DNA from: Myxococcales bacterium
Lineage (GTDB): Bacteria; Myxococcota_A; Polyangia; Haliangiales; Haliangiaceae
Reading direction: 5' to 3'
NCBI GenBank assembly: GCA_947483555.1
Contig: CANKMW010000020.1
Coordinates: 1-64,000 of the forward strand
Length of the DNA stretch: 64,000 bases
A program made the position numbers and the translations under genes. Under the pieces are notes generated by a model. That model had not been told where the DNA came from. It did no database searches and saw only the letters and a program-made list of their open reading frames with translations. Shown here piece after piece: positions 57,376 to 64,000 of this stretch (position 1 is its first letter; every line of letters starts with the position of its first letter).

Positions 57376-59471
57376 GCTTCCTGGCCCCGCTGCTACTCCT
57401 CGGGCTGGCCGGATTGCTGGTGCCGATCGCCATCCACCTCATCGGTCGGCGGCGCGCCAAGGTGGTGCGCTTCGCGGCGCTCGAGTTCCTGATCGCCACC
57501 CGGCGGCGCACGGCGCGCCGGTTCCAGCTCCGCGAACGTCTGCTCCTGCTGGTGCGCGTCCTCCTGTGCGTGGCGCTCCCGCTGGCGGTGGCCAAGCCCT
57601 TCACGTCGTGCGCGAGCCGAGGGCCGCTGGTCGCCCGCGGCCCGCAGGCCGCCGTGCTGATCGTGGACGACTCGTTCACGGCTGGCTATCGGCTCGATGG
57701 ACGCACGCTGCTCGGTCGCGCCGTCGACGAGGCGGCGCGGCTGCTCACCCAGCTCGGGCCCGAGGCCGAGGTCGCCGTGGTGCGCGCGTCCGAGGGCGCG
57801 GTCCACCCGACCGAGCTGTCGCGCGAGCACCTCCGGCTCCGCGACCAGCTCGCCGACCTGTCGCCGACCGCGCGCCCCGCCGACCTCGACCGCGCCCTGG
57901 CCCGCGCCGCGCAGCTGCTGTCGGGCTCGAATCATGCCCGCCGCACGATCTATCTGCTGTCCCCGCTGACCACCGCAGCCCTGCGCGGCGCCGACCCGCC
58001 GTGGGGCGCCGACGGTCCGACGCTCGAGGTCCTCGACATCCGAAATGGCGCCGCCCTGCCCAACCTCGCCGTCGTCGGGCTGCGCGTCGAGCCCGATCCA
58101 GGGGCTGGCAGTCGCGGCATCGCGGCGGTGGCCGAGATCGCCAACCACTCGCTGTTGCCGGCGGCCGGCGTCACCGTGAACCTGAAGGTCGCCGGCCAGA
58201 TCATCGCGCGCGGCCAGGTCGATCTCGCGCCCGGCGAGACCAAGCACAAGCGCTTCCTCGCCACCCTGCCACCCGGCCGCCGCTCCGCCGAGGTCGCCGT
58301 CGAGCTACCAACCGACGCGTTGCCCGCCGACGATCGCCGACACGCCATGGCCCAGCTGCGCGACGAAGTCCGCGTGCTGCTGGTCGATGGCGACCCGCAT
58401 GCCGCCCGCCACGACGACGAGCTGTTCTACGTCGAAGCCGCCCTGCGCCCTGGCGACCGCGCCGAGGCCGGCACCGTGGTCACCAAGATCACGCCCGACG
58501 AGCTCGACGACGCCGAGCTCGAACAGCACGACGTGGTGGTGCTGGCCAACGTCGCCGCGCTGCCCGCCGACCCGGTCGCCCGCCTCGCCGCCTGGGTCAC
58601 GGCGGGCGGCGGCCTGCTGGTGGCGCCCGGCGATCGCGTCGATCCGGCCGCCTACGAGCGCACGATGCTGCCGCTGTTGCCGCAGAGCCTGCGCGATCCG
58701 ATCGACACCGCGTGGGGCGCGGCGCCCGATGAGCGGGCCGCCCGCGCGCTCCACCTGACCAAGTGGGAAGCCGACCATCCGATCTTCGCGCCGTTCGCGC
58801 GTGACGCACCCGGCCTTTCCGACGCTCGCTTCACGAAGATCGTCCTGCTCGGCCCGACCACCGACACCGACGACCGCAAGGTGCTGGCCCGCTTCACCAA
58901 CGGCGCCGCCGCGCTGGTCGAGGCACGCAAGGGCGACGGCCGGCTGCTGCTCTACGCGTCGACGCTCGACCGCGACTGGAACGATCTCCCGATCCACCCC
59001 GGCTACCTGCCGCTGATCCAGGAGTCGGTGCGGCACCTCGCTCGCCGCCGCGTCGAGGGCGCCGCCGCCGCGATGCTGGTCGGCCAGGGCACCAGCCTGC
59101 CGACGCTCGATCTGCGCAAGCTCGAGGTCCGCGGTCCCGAGCACACCGGCGCGGTCTTCGAGGGCGCGCGCATCGAGGGTCGGCGCGCGGTGCGCTTCAC
59201 CGGCACCGATGCGCCCGGCATCTACCGAGTGATCGGCACCGACCGGACCGGGGCGACCCGCGACCGTGACGAGCTGGAGTTCGCCGTCAACCTCGATCCC
59301 CGCGGTAGCGACCTCAGCCCGGCGCCCGCCAACCTGATCCCCGGCGCCGGCGCCGGGGTCGAGACCCGGTCGCGCCCCAGCGAGCGTCGGGTCGAGCTGT
59401 GGCACGCGCTGGCGGCGGCGCTGCTGGTGCTGTTGCTCGTGGAGTCGGTGCTGATCCAGCGGGCGCGGTAA
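57372..59471 (+). CDS. BatA-like membrane protein with degenerate VWA domain
   Basis: 699 residues. The N-terminus (LAPLLLLGLAGLLVPIAIHLI with GRRRAKVVRFAALEFL) is the BatA-type membrane start, followed by a second helix (about 58-73). The VWA-like domain has VLIVDDSFTAGYRL, in which the metal motif DxSxS is altered (DDSFT). Later a glutamine-amidotransferase-like/beta region (VRVLLVDGDPHAARHDDELFYVEAAL in parts) and a last membrane helix (LAAALLVLLLVESVLI) occur. It closes the MoxR-DUF58 operon. The complex is inferred to sit in the inner membrane. A hexamer repeat follows the stop. Confidence 0.85.
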   Translation: MSFLAPLLLLGLAGLLVPIAIHLIGRRRAKVVRFAALEFLIATRRRTARRFQLRERLLLLVRVLLCVALPLAVAKPFTSCASRGPLVARGPQAAVLIVDDSFTAGYRLDGRTLLGRAVDEAARLLTQLGPEAEVAVVRASEGAVHPTELSREHLRLRDQLADLSPTARPADLDRALARAAQLLSGSNHARRTIYLLSPLTTAALRGADPPWGADGPTLEVLDIRNGAALPNLAVVGLRVEPDPGAGSRGIAAVAEIANHSLLPAAGVTVNLKVAGQIIARGQVDLAPGETKHKRFLATLPPGRRSAEVAVELPTDALPADDRRHAMAQLRDEVRVLLVDGDPHAARHDDELFYVEAALRPGDRAEAGTVVTKITPDELDDAELEQHDVVVLANVAALPADPVARLAAWVTAGGGLLVAPGDRVDPAAYERTMLPLLPQSLRDPIDTAWGAAPDERAARALHLTKWEADHPIFAPFARDAPGLSDARFTKIVLLGPTTDTDDRKVLARFTNGAAALVEARKGDGRLLLYASTLDRDWNDLPIHPGYLPLIQESVRHLARRRVEGAAAAMLVGQGTSLPTLDLRKLEVRGPEHTGAVFEGARIEGRRAVRFTGTDAPGIYRVIGTDRTGATRDRDELEFAVNLDPRGSDLSPAPANLIPGAGAGVETRSRPSERRVELWHALAAALLVLLLVESVLIQRAR

Positions 59472-59476
59472 CCGAG

Positions 59477-59602
59477 GCCGCAGCCGCAGCCGCAGCCGCA
59501 GCCGCCACCGAAACCGAAACCGAAACCGAAACCGAAACCGAAACCGAAACCGAAACCGAAACCGAAACCGAAACCGAAACCGAAACCGAAACCGAAACCG
59601 AA
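59477..59602. repeat. Hexanucleotide array: four GCCGCA and sixteen ACCGAA units
   Basis: GCCGCA is repeated four times (59477-59500) and, after six bases, ACCGAA sixteen times without error (59507-59602). The array fills nearly all of the 144 bp between the convergent BatA-like and NagZ genes. One strand is purine-rich (CGAAAC) and has no dyad, so it is not a classical terminator. Perfect copies suggest recent expansion. Confidence 0.95.
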
Positions 59603-59615
59603 ACCGAGGCCGGAC

Positions 59616-60746
59616 CTACCCGCGGCCCGCGACCCGATCCGCCAGCAGCCGATGCTCGAGCGCGCCCACGACCTCGAGCCCGTGCGGCGGCACCGCACGT
59701 CGCCGCGCGACGTGGGCGGCCTTCATCGCCCGCACCCGCGCCGCCGACTCGCCGAGCCGCGCCCGCACGGCGCTGTCGCGTTCGCCAGCCCGGATCAGCG
59801 CCACCCGCGCCTCGACCTGATGGCCCTCGTCGCGGCACAGGAGCAGCGCGTCGCAGCCGGCGCGGATCGCGCGCACCGCGGCGTCGGCGATGCCGTAGTG
59901 GGCGGCGATCGCCCTCATGTCGAGATCGTCGGACACGATCACGCCGTGGTAGCCCAGCTGCTTGCGCAACAGCTCGTCGATCACGGCCGGCGACAACGTG
60001 GCGGGCACCGTCGCGTCGAGGGCGGCAAACACCACGTGGGCGGTCATGATCATGGGTAGCTTGGCCACCGCCGCCCGCCGGAACGGCAACAGCTCGACCG
60101 ACTCGAGCCGCGCCCAACCGTGGTCGAGGCGCGGCAGCTCGAGGTGGCTGTCGGTGGCGGTGTCGCCGTGGCCCGGGAAGTGCTTGCCACAGGCCAGCAT
60201 GCCGCCGCGGGCCAGGCCGTCGGCGAGCGCCAGCGCCCGCCGCGCCACGGTCTCGGCGTCGCGACCGAACGCGCGGTCGCCGATGATCGGATTGTGGTCG
60301 TTGGTGTGGACGTCGAGCACCGGCGCGAAGTCGATGTCGAAGCCGAGCGCCGCCAGCTCGCGGCCCAGCGCCAGCCCGACCGCCGCCGCCAGCGCCTCGT
60401 CGTCCGGCGCCGGGTGCCCGTCGAGGCACAACATCGGCGGCCACTGGGTCGCCGGCGCGCGCACCCGCTGCACCACCCCGCCCTCCTGGTCGACGGCGAT
60501 CAGCAGCGGGGCGCCGGCCGGAGCCGCCGTGTGCAGCGCGCGGTTCAACTCGACCACGGCGGCAACGTCGACGACCTCCTGGGGCACCGGCCCGTGCACG
60601 ACCTGGGTCACCAGGTTGCGCTTGAACACCACCACGGCGCCGACCTCGGCGGCCGCGATCTGGGCCCGCAGCTGCGCTGGCGCTGCCGTGCCATGGAAGC
60701 CGACCCAGAGCACCTGTCCGACGTCATCGAGAAGCGTGTGCGCCAC
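59616..60746 (-). CDS. nagZ: Beta-N-acetylhexosaminidase (NagZ, glycoside hydrolase family 3)
   Basis: 376 residues from GTG 60746, which has a TAGACT box 6 nt upstream. GH3/NagZ motifs: AVDQEGGVVQRV (84-95), DIDFAPVLDV, NPIIGDRAFG, KHFPGHGDTATDSH (188-201) carrying the His-Asp dyad loop of NagZ, and SDDLDM (272-277) with the nucleophile Asp. No signal peptide, so it is cytoplasmic and should cut N-acetylglucosamine from recycled muropeptides. It sits beside cell-envelope genes but as its own unit. The C-terminus is Arg/Ala-rich. Confidence 0.9.
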   Translation of the reverse strand: MAHTLLDDVGQVLWVGFHGTAAPAQLRAQIAAAEVGAVVVFKRNLVTQVVHGPVPQEVVDVAAVVELNRALHTAAPAGAPLLIAVDQEGGVVQRVRAPATQWPPMLCLDGHPAPDDEALAAAVGLALGRELAALGFDIDFAPVLDVHTNDHNPIIGDRAFGRDAETVARRALALADGLARGGMLACGKHFPGHGDTATDSHLELPRLDHGWARLESVELLPFRRAAVAKLPMIMTAHVVFAALDATVPATLSPAVIDELLRKQLGYHGVIVSDDLDMRAIAAHYGIADAAVRAIRAGCDALLLCRDEGHQVEARVALIRAGERDSAVRARLGESAARVRAMKAAHVARRRAVPPHGLEVVGALEHRLLADRVAGRG

Positions 60747-60752
60747 GCTCGC

Positions 60753-60758
60753 AGTCTA
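60753..60758 (-). promoter_or_regulatory. Candidate leaderless -10 hexamer (TAGACT) for nagZ
   Basis: On the minus strand TAGACT ends 6 nt before GTG 60746. Its first bases overlap the left end of the nested inverted repeat at 60756-60939. Confidence 0.5.
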
Positions 60759-60939
60759 ACCCCAGAGCTCATCTGGGTTGATCCCGGATCGCGACGGGAT
60801 CGTGGTCGAGGACGAGGCGCGTGCGAGGAGCGGAGGGGAGCGTGCTGAGGCACGTGACCCGAGCACCGGAGCGCGCAACGAAGTCATTCGACCACGAGGC
60901 CAAGCGAGGCGGGTCAAGACAGGTGAGCTCCGGGGTTAG
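60756..60939. repeat. Nested inverted-repeat element (possible structured RNA or mobile palindromic unit)
   Basis: Outer 20-base arms at 60756-60775 and 60920-60939 pair at 18 positions plus one G-U. Inside are a 7-bp stem GATCCCG/CGGGATC (60780-60786, 60795-60801), a perfect 10-bp stem TCGTGGTCGA/TCGACCACGA (60800-60809, 60888-60897) and a small hairpin CGTGC-TGAG-GCACG (60841-60854). Together they could form a multi-branched fold. It fills most of the gap between the MopE-like gene's stop and the nagZ start. No second copy was seen in the window. Confidence 0.7.
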
Positions 60940-60963
60940 CGCGCGCTCACCGCGATCGCACCG

Positions 60964-62847
<1,884 letters not shown>

Positions 62848-63033
62848 GAGTCCCCCGTAACGAAGCTAAGGTGAAGGGCGAGGAGGGGCTCGCCATCCAC
62901 CATTGTAACCGCATCGCGCCCTGCCCACGCAGGAGATCCCGCGCCTACACGCGCCCACCTCGTGGTCGTGCGCACGTCACGCTAGAAGGTGACGTGCCCG
63001 TCGTCCTCATCGATAATCCGGCGGGCGGGAAGC

Positions 63034-63609
63034 ATGAAGCGTAGGTCGGAAACCGAGCACAGCACGGATCGGAGCATCGACGTCAAGACGCCGACCGAGA
63101 CGACCCCGGAGCGGCTGGCGACACCGCCTCGACTGCCGCGCACCCCGAGCACACCGAGCAGACCGCGCCCACCACGCGCGCCGGACGTAAAGCCGCCCCG
63201 GCTTCCGGCCGGGCCGCCGGCGCGACCCGGTCGGCGCGGCGAAGCCCCGAGCGACATCATCGTCACCTCGCGCATCGAGCGCATCAACGTCGAGCACACG
63301 CCGGCGCCGCTGCCACCTTCGCCGGCCGCCGACGACGCCGATCGCTGGTTCGAGCAGGTTCCGACCAACCCGGGGGCGCCGAACAACGCGCCCGACCGCC
63401 GCAATGCCACCGGGCGCACGCCGCTCGTCGATGCGACCCACCCGCAGCCGCATCGTGGCGCCCCGGCATGGATGTTTCCGCTCTTGCTCGCCCTGACCGC
63501 GCTGACCGTCGGCATGGTGATCGGTGCGCTGGTGTTCGGCCGCGGCAGCGCGCCGGCGGCCTGCCCGGCGTGCGACGCCGGTCCGCCACGGCCGCCGATC
63601 ACGCGCTGA
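63034..63609 (+). CDS. Pro/Arg-rich single-pass membrane protein of unknown function
   Basis: 191 residues from ATG 63034 (GGCGGGAAGC before it); a GTG at 62989 is rejected because it adds only a Ser-rich string. A long disordered, Pro/Thr/Arg-rich part (1-145) is followed by a membrane helix (MFPLLLALTALTVGMVIGALVFG in parts, about 148-170) and a short end with CPAC. The topology suggests a cytoplasmic tail and a tiny outside part. No family is recognised. Confidence 0.65.
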   Translation: MKRRSETEHSTDRSIDVKTPTETTPERLATPPRLPRTPSTPSRPRPPRAPDVKPPRLPAGPPARPGRRGEAPSDIIVTSRIERINVEHTPAPLPPSPAADDADRWFEQVPTNPGAPNNAPDRRNATGRTPLVDATHPQPHRGAPAWMFPLLLALTALTVGMVIGALVFGRGSAPAACPACDAGPPRPPITR

Positions 63610-63693
63610 ATCACGCCTGGGCCACGAGCGGATCACGGCGACGTCACGTCGGTGGTCTGTCGCGGTCACGCCCGCTCCGCGCACGGTGGGGGC

Positions 63694-64000
63694 ATGTCGA
63701 AGCGAACCGATTCCACGCTCCAGGTCGCCGTCCTGCTTTGCCTCTCGACGGCGCTGACCAGCCCGGCGGGAGCCGAGTCCACCCCCCTGACCGTCGACCT
63801 CGACGACGAGGCCGAGACGACCCGACCCGAAGCCACGGCGATCCGCCCGCGCCGCCAGCTCGAACCGCAACGACAGCGCCGGCACCGCCGGATGGCCCTC
63901 GAGCTCGCCGGCGTGTTCGCGGTCGGCAATCGCTGGTACTGGCGCGACAACGGCAAGCCGAACGAGGTCGACTGGCAGCTGTCGCACGACCTCGACGCGG
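63694..64000 (+). CDS. Secreted protein, cut by the right edge
   Basis: At least 102 residues; the frame runs off the window, so the protein is partial. ATG 63694 follows GGTGGGGGC. A signal peptide (about 1-27, VAVLLCLSTALTSPAGA) is followed by an acidic stretch, an Arg/Gln-rich stretch, and ELAGVFAVGNRWYWRDNGKPNEVDWQL (read as GNRWYWRDNG and NEVDWQL). The last part looks like the start of an outer-membrane or DUF3943-type domain, but too little is present to be sure. Confidence 0.6.
   Translation, partial: MSKRTDSTLQVAVLLCLSTALTSPAGAESTPLTVDLDDEAETTRPEATAIRPRRQLEPQRQRRHRRMALELAGVFAVGNRWYWRDNGKPNEVDWQLSHDLDA

Noticed and set aside
59507..59602. Terminator function by hairpin in the ACCGAA array
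   Set aside because: ACCGAA units cannot pair with each other, so no stem forms.

Overview
The window is very G+C-rich (about 70 % by eye), densely coding, and carries a myxobacterial signature. Two secreted proteases end in a Cys-Cys / hydrophobic / Arg-rich MYXO-CTERM-type tail. There are MopE-like Asp/Cys-rich metal-binding repeats, many small lipoproteins, several two-component systems, two ECF sigma factors and Lys/Ala/Pro-rich chromatin-like proteins. A chromosome segment of a Myxococcota (formerly Deltaproteobacteria) species, perhaps of the Haliangium/Kofleria or Polyangia side, is the best guess. The lineage is inferred from protein style, not from a marker gene. I saw no rRNA, tRNA, CRISPR array, insertion sequence or prophage block.

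Layout. 0.4-6 kb: MYXO-CTERM trypsin-like protease, zinc-finger protein with a histone-fold C-terminus, DsbA-like lipoprotein, YiiX-like lipoprotein, two unknown proteins. 6-11 kb: alpha/beta hydrolase, a phosphodiesterase-like membrane protein, a convergent membrane sulfatase with a MopE-like insert, one unknown. 11.1-11.5 kb: a roughly 400 bp imperfect palindrome of hexanucleotide repeats. 11.5-13.4 kb: RegB/RegA-type redox two-component system. 13.4-15.6 kb: matrixin-like protease, lone GroES-like protein, zinc-ribbon membrane protein. 15.6-21.4 kb: OmpR-type kinase/regulator pair, histone-H1-like protein, FIST sensor plus kinase. 21.4-22.7 kb: ParA ATPase with a ribbon-helix-helix-like partner. 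22.7-32.3 kb: SH3b barrel protein, orphan phage-tail-tube-like protein, M16 peptidase plus CPBP protease, acetyltransferase, ECF sigma plus FecR-like protein. 32.4-40.1 kb: esterase, beta-helix lipoprotein, small lipoproteins, deacetylase-like lipoprotein, AT-hook DNA-binding protein, acyl-CoA synthetase. 40.1-44.4 kb: HupE/UreJ-like protein and TPR lipoprotein divergent from two DUF4331-type proteins. 44.6-45.7 kb: diguanylate cyclase. 46.2-59.5 kb: a cell-envelope block with an AsmA-like/GT51 glycosyltransferase, secreted protein, anti-sigma-like protein and RpoE-like sigma on the minus strand, divergent from DUF4175, gluzincin peptidase, MoxR, DUF58 and BatA-like genes. 59.6-64 kb: NagZ, a nested inverted-repeat element, a MopE-like lipoprotein, a small membrane protein and a partial secreted protein.

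Two themes cross the window. First, at least a dozen start codons without a clear Shine-Dalgarno sequence have a TAnnnT hexamer ending 6-10 nt upstream, as expected for leaderless transcripts. Second, perfect hexanucleotide tandem repeats sit between genes at four places. The observations I rate highest are the zinc-finger/histone-fold protein, the leaderless-promoter pattern, the giant palindrome at 11.1-11.5 kb and the nested inverted repeat at 60.76-60.94 kb. All function calls come from reading motifs; no database search was run.
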